Source: Lichenifustis flavocetrariae
GTDB taxonomy: Bacteria > Pseudomonadota > Alphaproteobacteria > Rhizobiales > Beijerinckiaceae
Assembly (NCBI RefSeq): GCF_026130545.1
Contig: NZ_JAMOIM010000002.1
Coordinates: 248,001 to 312,000, forward strand
DNA: 64,000 nucleotides
Direction: 5' to 3'
Under the pieces are notes generated by a model. The model was not told the origin of the DNA. It did no database searches and worked only from the letters and a program-made list of their open reading frames with translations. The translations under genes and the position numbers were made by a program. This document shows, piece after piece, positions 35,095-46,025 of this stretch; the stretch's first letter is position 1; each line of letters opens with the position of its first letter.

Positions 35095-35853
35095 TCACGG
35101 ACGATAGGCCAGAAGACGGCCCTGAACGAAGACGAACAGCGTGTCCATCGCACCGTAGAGAGCCGCGATCGTCAGCATGTAGACGACAACGATATCGGTC
35201 GCGAGAAGGCTCGAGGCCTGTGTCATGCGCTGGCCCAAGCCGGCAACGCCGAACAGTTCCGCCGCGACGACCGACATCCAGGCTTGGCCCAGTGCCGTGC
35301 GCAGTCCCACCAGAATGCCCGGCAGTGCCGCTGGCAGCATCACCTTACGGAGCTTGGCGAAGGCACCCGTAAACCCGAAGGCGTCAGCGACCTCGATCAA
35401 CTCGCGATCGACGCCTCGGATCGCGCCTTGGCTGGCGAAGAAGACGATCCAGAAGACGCCGATCGCGATGATGAATACGGCGGCCGATTGCTCCACGCCG
35501 AACCACAGGATGGCGAACGGCACCCAGGCCAGCCCCGGGATCGGCCGCAGGACCCGGACGATCCAGGCGAGGCTCAGTTCGAACCGGACCGACATGCCCG
35601 ACGCGATGCCCAGGGCAACGCCCGCCGTGCCGCCGCAAAGCAGCCCCAGCAAATAATGACCGAGACTTAGCCCGACGGCCTCAAGCCACAATCCGTTTCG
35701 CACCTCGGCCGCAAAGGCGGCGGGAATGTCGCTGGGCTTCGGCAGCAAGGTGGACGAGACGAGACCGACGCTTGGCGCGACCTGCCAAACCGCCAGGAAT
35801 GCCGCGAGGCCGCCAGCTCCGAGGATAAAGGGCGCTGCCCTGTTCCGGGGCAT
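35095..35853 (-). CDS. Nitrate/taurine-type ABC transporter permease
   Basis: This permease of the SsuC/TauC family has 252 residues and six membrane segments, with the family stretch LRPIPGLAWVPFAILWFGV and an EAA loop near LIEVADAFGFTGAFAKLRKV. It lies 9 bases after the binding-protein gene on the minus strand. Substrates of this family include sulfonates, nitrate, pyrimidine precursors and aromatic acids. Confidence 0.91.
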   Translation of the reverse strand: MPRNRAAPFILGAGGLAAFLAVWQVAPSVGLVSSTLLPKPSDIPAAFAAEVRNGLWLEAVGLSLGHYLLGLLCGGTAGVALGIASGMSVRFELSLAWIVRVLRPIPGLAWVPFAILWFGVEQSAAVFIIAIGVFWIVFFASQGAIRGVDRELIEVADAFGFTGAFAKLRKVMLPAALPGILVGLRTALGQAWMSVVAAELFGVAGLGQRMTQASSLLATDIVVVYMLTIAALYGAMDTLFVFVQGRLLAYRP

Positions 35854-35862
35854 GCGGCAGTC

Positions 35863-36870
35863 CTACTTCGACATGGCCCGCTTGTAGAAGCTGTCGTCGA
35901 ACAGATCATCGAGCGGGTATTCCTTATCCAAGGTGCCGAGCTTGACCTGGTAGGCCTGCATGGCCTTCGTGGACGCGACGATCAGATCGGGATCGACGGT
36001 GAACTTCGACGCCGGAGATCGAAGCGCCGCCAAGATCAGGTCGTTCGACACAAGCCCCTTGCCGAGTGACGCCTCGATGGCAGGGACCACGCTGGCAGGA
36101 TCGGCCTGGATCTGGTCATTGGCGCGGATGATCGCCGCAACGAGTTTCTCGACCTCCACCGGATGGGCTTTGAGGAAGGCGCCCTGGATGGCGATCACGG
36201 TACCGGGCTGGCTCGGGAACATGTCGCCACCCAGAGCCACGATCTTGATGTGAGGATCGCGCTCGCGGACGATCGTCACGGCGGGTTCGCGCAATGTCGC
36301 GCCATCGACCGCTCCAGCCAGCACCGCCTGTTGCGTGGCGTCGATCCCCATCGTGATGATCCGAACGTCGCTCGTGGCCACTTTGCTGGTTTCGAACAGC
36401 CAGTGATTGAGCGTGGTATGCGGCACCGACCCTGGAGGCTGTGTCGCCATTGAGGCTGGGCGACCGTTCGCCTGCGCGAAGGCCTTGAAGGCATCGGCCG
36501 GCGACACACCGGGCTTGAAGAACGCCGCCAAGCGAGGCCCCGCTACCGTTGTCATTTCCTCAATGGCCGTCGCGGCCACGACCTTGACGTCCACCCCTTT
36601 GGACCGCGCGACAGCGAGCGGCGCGACGCCTGCGACGTAAATCTCCAGCTTTCCCGACGCCAAACCTTGGATCATGTTGGGGCCGGAGTCGAAGGGGATG
36701 AAACGGACGTCCAGCCCTGCGTCCTTCAACCAGCCCTCCCGGTTGGCGACGAACACCTGGGCGGTTCCAAGTACCGGGATGTAACCGATCCGAACCGGAA
36801 CAGTCTCGGCAGTCGCAGGCGCAATGGCTGCGTAAAGGCAAGCCAGCAAGCCAATCATCAGGCGGAACAT
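35863..36870 (-). CDS. NMT1/SsuA-like ABC substrate-binding protein
   Basis: This periplasmic binding protein (about 335 residues) has a Sec signal (MFRLMIGLLACLYAAIAPATA) and the SsuA/THI5-like core VPVRIGYIPVLGTAQVFVA, with IQGLASGKLEI following. The frame stays open to 36969, but the ATG at 36870 directly precedes the signal peptide. It leads the leftward importer operon. The ligand cannot be told from sequence; sulfonate-like or aromatic carboxylate compounds are usual for this group. Confidence 0.87.
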   Translation of the reverse strand: MFRLMIGLLACLYAAIAPATAETVPVRIGYIPVLGTAQVFVANREGWLKDAGLDVRFIPFDSGPNMIQGLASGKLEIYVAGVAPLAVARSKGVDVKVVAATAIEEMTTVAGPRLAAFFKPGVSPADAFKAFAQANGRPASMATQPPGSVPHTTLNHWLFETSKVATSDVRIITMGIDATQQAVLAGAVDGATLREPAVTIVRERDPHIKIVALGGDMFPSQPGTVIAIQGAFLKAHPVEVEKLVAAIIRANDQIQADPASVVPAIEASLGKGLVSNDLILAALRSPASKFTVDPDLIVASTKAMQAYQVKLGTLDKEYPLDDLFDDSFYKRAMSK

Positions 36871-37147
36871 CAAGGAGCCATCTTTTGAGATCGTGACCGT
36901 CCCTAGCATGGCTTGATGGCCAGCCACCAGAAGGGCCAAAAGGGTCGTGATAGGTCGACCCGATTGCAAAGGCAGTCGGATGCCGCCCAGAGAAACGCCG
37001 AGGTTCCGAGTAGAAGCCGGGACGAACTCACCGTTTCAGGCGGCGGATTCGATCTCAAAACACAACGACTTGAACAGAATGCCGGGAAGGGTGCCTTCCC
37101 GACAGCAAGCAGGTTCCATATCGCCTGGATCATTCCGCGAGCGGCAT

Positions 37148-37543
37148 TTACGATTTCTTCGCGCCATCGGATTGCCGCTGCACCACATCGTCTTGCAGAC
37201 GGGCCATGAGCGCTTTCACAGTCCAGGGTTTGGGAATAAAGCCAGCCGAGGAGGGTAGATCGGCCGGCGCATCCTCTCCGAAACACCCAGATGTCACAAG
37301 AACCGGCGTCTCTGGCCAACGGTCCGCAAAGCGCCGCGCCAGATCCATCCCGTCATCGTCACCCGGAACATTGATATCTGTGAACAAGGCAGCGATCTCG
37401 TCCGGCATGCGCTCAGCGCAGGACAGGACCTCATCTGTCCGTCCAAAATCCATGACGTCGAACCCGGCGCGTTCGAATGCGTCGACAGCCATCAGCCGGT
37501 TCATCGGTTCGTCTTCTACGACCATGACAATGCGTCGTTTCAT
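37148..37543 (-). CDS. Single-domain response regulator
   Basis: This 131-residue protein is a receiver domain alone, of the CheY/FixJ-receiver type. The acidic pair is Glu10-Asp11 (VVEDEP), the phospho-acceptor is Asp56 (ALFTDINVPG), and the lysine is Lys105 (FIPKPW). The ATG at 37543 follows GAGAGG; upstream codons in the open frame have no family likeness. No kinase gene is adjacent, so it probably works with a histidine kinase encoded elsewhere. It is divergent from a small membrane-protein gene across 200 bases. Confidence 0.88.
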   Translation of the reverse strand: MKRRIVMVVEDEPMNRLMAVDAFERAGFDVMDFGRTDEVLSCAERMPDEIAALFTDINVPGDDDGMDLARRFADRWPETPVLVTSGCFGEDAPADLPSSAGFIPKPWTVKALMARLQDDVVQRQSDGAKKS

Positions 37544-37743
37544 AACTTGCCTCTCTAGCGACTTAATAGGGGCAACGGGCGGGATTATGGAATCGTTCCA
37601 CTTCCCAACGGATGGTGCAACGCTCGTCGTCTTGGCGGCGCGTTCACTGCATTGGATGATTCTGCCTAATCGCCGCTTGTCAGCATTGAAGGAAGCGACG
37701 TATCGTTCGGCTTTGACCATCTATTTCCCTAAAGGAAGATGTG

Positions 37744-38085
37744 ATGAGTGACCTGAAGATCGTGGCGGACCCGGACACGCAAGAACAGGTCGAGCCAGTC
37801 AAGGCTGCTTTACCGGTCCTCGCCAACGATGGCGTCTTGACTCGGCGAGATCTCGACATGATCAAGCGCGACCTTATCACCGTGCGCAAAGATTATTGTG
37901 AGATCCGGGACAACTTGGTTGTCCTCACGCATCAATATGCACGCGCGCCATCGAGATCATTTTTTGTGACGTTCGGGCTCCTGTGGCTCATCGTCCTGGC
38001 TGGCTTGCTGATCTTCCAGCCACAATTGACGAATGCCGGAAATCGCGTCGTGACCGCGGTCAAGGAGCGGATCGCGAACAGATAG
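37744..38085 (+). CDS. Small single-pass membrane protein, unknown function
   Basis: This 113-residue protein has a soluble N-terminal part with a predicted helical stretch (DLDMIKRDLITVRKDYCEIR, about 37-56) and one membrane helix near 76-92 (FGLLWLIVLAGLLIF). The ATG at 37744 follows AAGGA at 7 bases. I do not recognise a family. It is divergent from the single-domain response regulator, which may be coincidence. Confidence 0.6.
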   Translation: MSDLKIVADPDTQEQVEPVKAALPVLANDGVLTRRDLDMIKRDLITVRKDYCEIRDNLVVLTHQYARAPSRSFFVTFGLLWLIVLAGLLIFQPQLTNAGNRVVTAVKERIANR

Positions 38086-38170
38086 ACATCGCCGCTGCGG
38101 ACCCTGGCATTCCGAGGCAAAGCGGGCTGAATGACCGAGAACAACCGTTGCGGACAGTTTGCTAAGCCGC

Positions 38171-38196
38171 AAAAAAAAGGCCGCCCGAAGGCGGCC
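38171..38196 (-). terminator. Rho-independent terminator
   Basis: On the minus strand a perfect 7-bp stem GGCCGCC/GGCGGCC closes a TTCG tetraloop (stem and loop at 38179-38196) and runs straight into eight T residues (38178-38171). No minus-strand protein gene ends here, so it most likely ends the small RNA described at this place. Confidence 0.85.
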
Positions 38197-38262
38197 CAAG
38201 TCTAGGGAGGAAACGCCCAAGAAGGGCATGCAGCGCCGAAGCGCTACGACCTCCTTATCGAG
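38171..38262 (-). ncRNA. Candidate small RNA with three hairpins and intrinsic terminator
   Basis: Read on the minus strand this stretch has AAGGAGG (38256-38250), a hairpin AGCGC-TTCG-GCGCT (38245-38232), a hairpin GCCC-TTCTT-GGGC (38227-38215), a single-stranded linker containing TTTCCTCCC, and a 7-bp GGCCGCC-TTCG-GGCGGCC stem followed by eight T residues. The compact fold, UUCG loops and accessible CCUCCC (anti-Shine-Dalgarno) are typical of alphaproteobacterial trans-acting RNAs. A GATATT at about 38275 could be a -10. A frame starting at the ATG in 38227-38229 reads through the terminator and has no protein likeness. The rest of the 38086-38437 gap shows nothing else. Confidence 0.55.
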
Positions 38263-38437
38263 CTTCAGCTACGAAATATCAATTGCGTTTTTTGCATAGC
38301 TGACTCGAAGCGTGGCCGCTTCGGCGTGTGGACGAGACCGCGTTCGCTTCTGATGCGCTTGACTTCTTGATGGTCTCGGGCGCTTTCGGGCGAAGATGGA
38401 CCAGGTCCGACGTAATTGTACGGGGAAGCAAACGTAA

Positions 38438-38773
38438 ATGAGCGGCGTTGCCTTGATCCAACTGGGGGCCGCGACCATCACGTTTATCGCTGCTGCCAGC
38501 ATGGCCAAAGCCTGGGCTGTGGCCCCGAGCCTCGCCAAAGCGATTTTCACTCTCCTGCTCTACTCCGGCGGCAACATCTTGATGATGCGGCTCATCCGGC
38601 TCCTCGGCATGGCCACAGCGTTCAGCGTGTCGGCGGTGTTGCAACTGGTCGCCGTCAACTTGGTCGCGCTTTTGTTCTACGGCGAACGGGTCAATCTGCC
38701 CCAGGGCGTCGGCATCGTCCTGGCGATCGTGGCGGTGGCACTCGTCAGCCTCGGACCCGGATTGAACTCGTAA
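38438..38773 (+). CDS. Small 4-TM protein, SMR/EamA-like
   Basis: This 111-residue protein consists almost wholly of four hydrophobic segments, like half of an EamA (DMT) transporter or a small multidrug resistance protein. The segment VNLVALLFYGERVNLPQGVG resembles the last helix-loop of EamA domains. GGGGAAGC lies 9 bases before the ATG. The usual SMR glutamate in the first helix is not evident, so drug efflux is not assured. It stands alone. Confidence 0.65.
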   Translation: MSGVALIQLGAATITFIAAASMAKAWAVAPSLAKAIFTLLLYSGGNILMMRLIRLLGMATAFSVSAVLQLVAVNLVALLFYGERVNLPQGVGIVLAIVAVALVSLGPGLNS

Positions 38774-38853
38774 GCGCAATGCCATCTGGATGTTGAATAT
38801 CGAACCGGATGGGGCGACGAACGTTACCCAGTCACTATTCCACGAGGGGCATC

Positions 38854-39282
38854 ATGTCGGTCCGGGCTCGTCTATCGAATGTCCGCTTCGTCGCGGTCGC
38901 GCTTTTCACTTTCTCCGCATTGGCGACGGGCGCCAAAGCTCAGGAGCCAGCGCCCGCGCATAGGATACGCGGTGCAACGCATCATACAGGCCGCCCGAGC
39001 GAGACTTCGTATGAGCGCCGCGCCTCGGACTCACCTCGGATCGTGTACCGTGGTCTGACAGTCAATCGCCGTCCGGAGGAGCTGCCGGACGACCAGGATA
39101 GTGCTGACAACATACTCGTAGACGGCCCAATTCGGTACGGAGATATCCACAGCTTCAACCCCGTACCTTACGTATCAAGCGGACAGCAGTTTCCCTACGG
39201 GTTTGACGGGATTGGGGGATATGGGTCTGACCTCGGCGTCAGCGCTGGCCAGGATGCTGCGATCTACGACCGGGGGCCCTGA
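38854..39282 (+). CDS. Small exported protein, unknown function
   Basis: This 142-residue protein has a convincing Sec signal peptide (FVAVALFTFSALATGAKAQE, about residues 11-30), followed by a low-complexity, polar mature part rich in Arg, Asp, Gly and Tyr with no recognised domain. The ATG at 38854 follows GAGGGG; an earlier in-frame start at 38809 would put the signal peptide too far in. A periplasmic or surface location is inferred. Downstream, 39283-39686 holds no supported gene, only the terminator of the convergent nlpD-like gene. Confidence 0.6.
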   Translation: MSVRARLSNVRFVAVALFTFSALATGAKAQEPAPAHRIRGATHHTGRPSETSYERRASDSPRIVYRGLTVNRRPEELPDDQDSADNILVDGPIRYGDIHSFNPVPYVSSGQQFPYGFDGIGGYGSDLGVSAGQDAAIYDRGP

Positions 39283-39546
39283 AGGCGTCCCGCATGGCTA
39301 TTTGGTCTGAGCCGGTGCGAAGGTTTTCGGCGGAGATATTGCAGCATCCCGCGAAGCAGACCTGAGGGCCGGAACGACCGCGATTTTGGTGTCATGGGGA
39401 TGCCCTGCATGATCCCGCAGGCAAGGCCGGCGTCGCACGGCCTTGAATGATTCATTCCACACACCGAACAGGAATAGCGCATGACCCAACCCCAGTTGGG
39501 ACATCCTTCCATTTCGGCCCGTTGCTTGCAACCTGTGATTGCACAG

Positions 39547-39579
39547 AAAGGCGGCGGGCCTTTCTTTGGACCCGCCGCC
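39547..39579 (-). terminator. Intrinsic terminator of the nlpD-like operon
   Basis: A 9-bp GC stem (GGCGGCGGG at 39550-39558 and CCCGCCGCC at 39571-39579) with a 12-base loop is followed on the minus strand by TTTCT. It lies 107 bases past the stop of the leftward nlpD-like gene and is the only hairpin seen in the 39283-39686 gap. Confidence 0.6.
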
Positions 39580-39686
39580 TGCACTCGATCGAAACGTGTC
39601 TCGCGGATCGATCGAGCGATTCTTCGCCGGGGGATGATCGCCTTCCCGGTTCTCCGCAGCTTGGCGATAAGTTCCGAAGAAGTTCC

Positions 39687-41078
39687 CTACAGGCCGGCGA
39701 GATATTGCGTCGGATCAACAGGCGTCGATCCCTTGCGCAATTCGAAGTGCAACTGGGGTGACGACACGTTGCCGGACTGGCCGGACTTCGCGATCATCTG
39801 TCCGCGCTTGACGGTTTCACCACGTTTGACGTCGATTTCGCCGTTGTTGGCATAAGCCGAAACGAAGCCGTTGGGGTGACGGATCAGGACGAGATTGCCG
39901 TACCCCTTGAGCTCGCTCCCCGCATAGGCCACGACGCCCCCCTCCGCGGCTTTCACGGCTGTTCCTTCCGGAACCGCGATATTGATGCCGTCGTTGCCGC
40001 CCGTTCCACCCTTGAATCCTTGGATGATGCGACCGCGGGCAGGCCAGCGGAACTCCGGATTGTTGTCGGCCACGGCGGAAGCTGGAGCTTGAGCGGGAGC
40101 CGATGGCGCCAGAGCCGGGGCTTGCGCCACGACCGTGGTCGCAGCAGGCATAGGAGCCGCCGCCGTCTTCGAGGGTTTGACAGCCGCGGTCTGAGCGGCA
40201 GGCACTATCTGGCTTTTGGCCACCACATTGGTTGCAGGCAGTTTGGAGCCAGTCGACTTGGTGGTGGCAACAGTGGACGCCGGCAGCTTTCCGAGGGTCT
40301 GCGGCTTCATCGAAGCCGTCGCCACAGGTGTCTTTTCGGTGTGGATCCTCGCCTGTTCGGCCACCCGTTTCGTGCTGACGACCTTGGCAGGCTTGGCCGC
40401 CAATGCGACTGGCTTTTTCACCTGGTGGACAAGCGAAGCCGTCTTCGTTTGCGAGGCACGGGGCGTATGAACGGGCTCTGGTTCTGCCCTCGGCACGGCT
40501 TCCGCCACACGAGGCGAAGCGGTGCTTTGACCGGAGGCGGAATAGATCGGAATCGTGACCCTCGACCCTGGCCGCACTTCGGCCGCGCTGTGCAATCCAT
40601 TCACCTGAAGGAAGGCGTTCTCCGGCACGCCATAGCGCTTGGCCAGAATCTCGGCTGTTTCGCCGTCGGCGACCTGGATCGGCGTACCGCCCGCGGAGGA
40701 CCAGCCGCCGAAGGAGGCACCTGAGGCAACATGGGTGGGGCCGCGATCGATAGAGCCGGTGGTCTCGGTCGAGACCGGCTCGCGAGCCGACGATGCCAGA
40801 GCTGGGCGTGAAGGCGCAAGTGAAGCCACCGAGACCGCACGTGGCGCAAGCGCCGCACTGGACACCGGCGGCGTCCGCCCAGCGGGGATCACGTCGCTGG
40901 AGGCCACGTGACGCCGCGCCTTGGGCTGATCGGCGGAGGCCGTCGAAAATGGATTTCCGAAAGGATCGCCGAAGCGCGTCACGTCCGAAGAGCAGCCGCT
41001 CATGAGAGCGGCCATAGCTCCGGCAACGCAGACTTGCAGTGCGAAACGGTGTTGACCGATCAACAAAAGCTTACTCAT
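39687..41078 (-). CDS. NlpD-like lipoprotein, LysM plus degenerate M23 (LytM) domain
   Basis: This 463-residue envelope protein has a lipoprotein-like signal ending MSGC, a long Ala/Thr/Pro-rich linker, a LysM domain near residue 150 (ETAEILAKRYGVPENAFLQV), and a C-terminal M23 fold. The zinc ligands of active M23 peptidases are replaced: the H-x-x-x-D site reads NDGIN, the YaH site reads YANNG and the H-x-H site reads QLH. It therefore looks like a non-catalytic NlpD/EnvC-type amidase activator for cell division. It closes the surE-pcm block, as often in alphaproteobacteria. A start at 41108 is also possible. Confidence 0.85.
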   Translation of the reverse strand: MSKLLLIGQHRFALQVCVAGAMAALMSGCSSDVTRFGDPFGNPFSTASADQPKARRHVASSDVIPAGRTPPVSSAALAPRAVSVASLAPSRPALASSAREPVSTETTGSIDRGPTHVASGASFGGWSSAGGTPIQVADGETAEILAKRYGVPENAFLQVNGLHSAAEVRPGSRVTIPIYSASGQSTASPRVAEAVPRAEPEPVHTPRASQTKTASLVHQVKKPVALAAKPAKVVSTKRVAEQARIHTEKTPVATASMKPQTLGKLPASTVATTKSTGSKLPATNVVAKSQIVPAAQTAAVKPSKTAAAPMPAATTVVAQAPALAPSAPAQAPASAVADNNPEFRWPARGRIIQGFKGGTGGNDGINIAVPEGTAVKAAEGGVVAYAGSELKGYGNLVLIRHPNGFVSAYANNGEIDVKRGETVKRGQMIAKSGQSGNVSSPQLHFELRKGSTPVDPTQYLAGL

Positions 41079-41303
41079 CTTGACGGCACCCGACAGAACC
41101 TCTTGCATGGACTGAACTAAACAGGAGGCCGGTTAAGGGACGGTTTAAGATGAATCGTTTTCTTCAACTCTCGTGAAGCACCGCGGGAAACGTAAACATT
41201 CGTCCAACACTGGCGCGCGGGGTTGCGGTAGCAGCAAGTTCTTAACCATTTCCCTCAAGGCCGTGTGGTAAGCCTTGCAGATCCGCGGTGAGAGGGCCGT
41301 CGT

Positions 41304-41972
41304 TCAGAGCGTGCCAGCAACGCCGCCCCGCCAAGCGGGGAGGCGAGACGGACAGATGACCGCCTGCTTGCCGATGCCGTCGACCTGCTGTTCCACACGC
41401 ACGAGCACTTGCGTGCCGGGTCCGTCGCGGCCATCGGCCGCCGCGCGGCCATGGATGATGGCGCCGCCGGTGCGGACCTGCTTCCAAATGGCGGCCGGGA
41501 GGACATCGAGACGTGCCAGAATCAGCACGCGATCGAAAGGCTCGCGAAGGGGCAAAGAAAGGACATCCGACCAGACGGTCTCGACGTTGTTGAGACCGAA
41601 CGCCGCAAAGCGTTCTGCTGCCGCGGCAACTTGTGTGCGATGCCGGTCAACGGCCACGACGTCCCGAACAAGCTGACCGAGGAGGGCCGCCGCATAGCCG
41701 GAAGCGAGCCCGATCAAAAGAACCCGCATGTCCAGTGAAAGACGGCTCCCGATCAGCAAGCGGGCCAGGAACAAGGGCGACGGCACCGTCTGGCCGCACT
41801 CGGTGGGCAAGTCGATCTCCCGGTTTGCCAAGTCCGCGTGCTGGGGAAAGACAAATTGAGAGCGCGGCACAGCTTCCATGGCACGCAAAACGCCAAGGTC
41901 ACGGATGCCGCTCTCGCGCAAACGCAGCAGAAAAGCCGCGCGGGCCTCTGAGGGATGCCCCTCCGACGACAA
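41304..41972 (-). CDS. Pcm-like protein-L-isoaspartate methyltransferase, diverged SAM motif
   Basis: This 222-residue protein resembles protein-L-isoaspartate O-methyltransferases, which repair damaged Asp/Asn residues. Family parts include AMEAVPRSQFVFPQHA and LPTECGQTVPSPLFLARLL. The SAM-binding glycine-rich motif, normally E-x-GTGSGY, here reads LLIGLASGYAA, so two residues of the core are changed. The start is unclear: the frame begins with TTG at 41972, 12 bases after AAGGGG and 38 bases after surE. The family call rests partly on its place after surE. Confidence 0.75.
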   Translation of the reverse strand: MSSEGHPSEARAAFLLRLRESGIRDLGVLRAMEAVPRSQFVFPQHADLANREIDLPTECGQTVPSPLFLARLLIGSRLSLDMRVLLIGLASGYAAALLGQLVRDVVAVDRHRTQVAAAAERFAAFGLNNVETVWSDVLSLPLREPFDRVLILARLDVLPAAIWKQVRTGGAIIHGRAAADGRDGPGTQVLVRVEQQVDGIGKQAVICPSRLPAWRGGVAGTL

Positions 41973-42010
41973 GGGCGTCGCGGCCCCTTCCTGGTCCGCC
42001 GACTGGTCGA

Positions 42011-42775
42011 TCAGGCGAAGGCCTCAGCGAAATCCCGGCGCGTTGCCTCGTCGGTCAGATCGAGCCGCAACGGTGTTACGGAAATGTTTCCCTGGGACAA
42101 CGCATGAAGGTCGGTGCCGTCGGCCGGCGTGTATTTGCCCCTTGCAAAAGACACCCAGAAATAGGGATTGCCGCGCCCGTCCTCACGCTCGTCGATTCGC
42201 ATCAGTCCCGCGTCGCGCTTGCCCTGGCAGGTGACACGCAGCCCCTTCACGTCCTCTGGTGGACAATCGGGAAAATTGACGTTGATCAGGATGTCACGCG
42301 GGATGCCGCGGCCCAGGATCTTCCGGATCACCTCGGTCGCATGGGTTTCGGCACAGGCCCAGTGAATGTTCTTGCGGCCGGACTCAGGTCCATAGGCCTG
42401 GCTCAGCGCGATCGACGGCACGCCGAGGAGGGTCCCCTCCATGGCAGCCGCGATCGTGCCCGAATAGGTCACATCCTCGGCTGCATTCTGGCCTCGGTTG
42501 ACGCCGGATAGGATCAGGTCCGGAGGACGATCGACCATGATCGAACGCACGCCCATGATCACACAATCGGTCGGTGTCCCCTTCACGGCAAAGTGGTGGG
42601 CGCCGATCTGCCGGAGACGCAAGGGATCGCTGAGGGACAACGAGTGAGCAACACCCGACTGATCGGTTTCGGGGGCCACGATCACCACGTCGTCGGTCAA
42701 TGTGCGAGCGATCCGATCGAGAACCGCGAGTCCTTCAGCGTGGATGCCGTCGTCGTTGGTGATGAGAATGCGCAT
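42011..42775 (-). CDS. surE: SurE, 5'/3'-nucleotidase
   Basis: SurE is a metal-dependent phosphatase for nucleoside monophosphates and short polyphosphates, linked to stationary-phase survival. The 254-residue protein opens with [14 protein letters not shown] (the metal-binding Asp pair) and has [19 protein letters not shown] further on. The ATG at 42775 follows AAAGGTG. It lies between serS and pcm, the standard arrangement in this group. Confidence 0.96.
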   Translation of the reverse strand: MRILITNDDGIHAEGLAVLDRIARTLTDDVVIVAPETDQSGVAHSLSLSDPLRLRQIGAHHFAVKGTPTDCVIMGVRSIMVDRPPDLILSGVNRGQNAAEDVTYSGTIAAAMEGTLLGVPSIALSQAYGPESGRKNIHWACAETHATEVIRKILGRGIPRDILINVNFPDCPPEDVKGLRVTCQGKRDAGLMRIDEREDGRGNPYFWVSFARGKYTPADGTDLHALSQGNISVTPLRLDLTDEATRRDFAEAFA

Positions 42776-42806
42776 GGTCACCTTTGCCGGGGGGAGCCTG
42801 AACGGT

Positions 42807-44906
<2,100 letters not shown>

Positions 44907-44910
<4 letters not shown>

Positions 44911-45530
44911 GAGCTGAGCACATCGTGCGAGGTGGTTTTGCGCGCGCGAACAGTTCGTTGACGCACCGAAATGGCCTGGCCGATCAGTTGAGCCGTGCGG
45001 TCGCTGTTCAACCGGGAAAAGCGGCTGTGATGCGGCTTAACGAACAGCTTCCGTTTGACCGGATCCGCGTCCAGGGTTCGAACGTGCGTGGTCTCGTGAG
45101 GGGCTTCAATTGTCGCCGTCTCTCCCGACTCGACAACAGGAGCTACGCCCTCGGCAAGGCTCACAGCGGCGATGTCGTCAGTCTGAGGAATATCGGGGAG
45201 GCTGAACCCAGCCGCTGGCGAGGCGACTGTTGCTTCGGATGAAACGGCGTTCAGCGCCCCCGTGACCTCCGTGCGAATGTCGTGGACAGGGTCAAAGTTG
45301 TATTTCAGGTCCGCCTTCGTCTCGAGGTCCTTGAGCTCCTTGCGGATATCCTCGATCTCGGCGTCCTTGATCGCGTCCATGAACTGGCCCTGGAACTCCG
45401 AGGCCATGCGCCGCAGCTTGCCGACGGTCTGCCCCACTTGGCGCAGGACACGCGGGAGATCTTTCGGTCCAATGACGATCAACGCCAGCGCGGCGACGAT
45501 CAGAATCTTGCCAGTGTCGATATCGAACAT
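44907..45530 (-). CDS. tatB: TatB, twin-arginine translocase subunit
   Basis: TatB has one N-terminal membrane helix and an amphipathic helix: [19 protein letters not shown] then [20 protein letters not shown]. It forms the receptor complex with TatC. At 207 residues the C-terminal tail is long and variable, as in other alphaproteobacteria. It is coupled to tatC by a 4-base overlap but separated from tatA by 99 bases containing a terminator-like hairpin. Confidence 0.94.
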
Positions 45531-45570
45531 GGAATCCGGCGCGACGGCAAAGCGTCAAAAAGACCAATAA

Positions 45571-45605
45571 AAGCCGGCTTCGGCATCATCGTGCCGAACC
45601 GGCTT
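45571..45605 (-). terminator. Terminator-like hairpin between tatA and tatB
   Basis: A nearly perfect 14-bp stem (AAGCCGG-TTCGGCA and its complement, with one bulged C) closes a 6-base loop. On the minus strand it is followed by TTTTATTGG and later TTTTT. It lies downstream of tatA and upstream of tatB in the same operon, so partial termination here would give more tatA than tatBC transcript. Confidence 0.6.
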
Positions 45606-45629
45606 CGCGGGAACCGTCTTTCGAGAAGG

Positions 45630-45890
45630 CTAACCCACCCGGCGTGGATCGGCCGATGCGTCGACCGGTGCTCCGCGATGATCGATTGTCCGAAGCGGAT
45701 CGGCCGGGCGAGCAGTCTCAACGGGCGGACGCGGTGTTTCCGCTACGTCATCGTCGGCCATGCCCTTCTTGAACGACTTAATCCCCTTGGCGAAATCTCC
45801 CATGAGGTCGGAGACCTTGCCCTTGCCACCGAACAGAAGCAGCAGAATGCCGCCCACGATGATCCAGTGCCACATGCTCATGCCGCCCAT
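45630..45890 (-). CDS. tatA: TatA, twin-arginine translocase pore subunit
   Basis: TatA is the small multimeric pore-forming subunit. The 86-residue protein has one membrane helix ([15 protein letters not shown]), the hinge [12 protein letters not shown] and an amphipathic helix, then a Pro/Asp-rich tail. In many relatives scpAB precede tatA; here a MarR-type gene does. A few in-frame ATGs near the N-terminus leave the exact start open by a few residues. Confidence 0.95.
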   Translation of the reverse strand: MGGMSMWHWIIVGGILLLLFGGKGKVSDLMGDFAKGIKSFKKGMADDDVAETPRPPVETARPADPLRTIDHRGAPVDASADPRRVG

Positions 45891-46025
45891 GACCGATACT
45901 CCATCCCGCCGGGCTTGGCGCCTGCTCTCGACGCCGTGATAAGGCGGACCCTATGCGGCAACCTCGACGAAAACAAGGTCGCCGCGCCGATCGGGGATGG
46001 TTTTGCCTGTGTGACCGGCAGGGCT

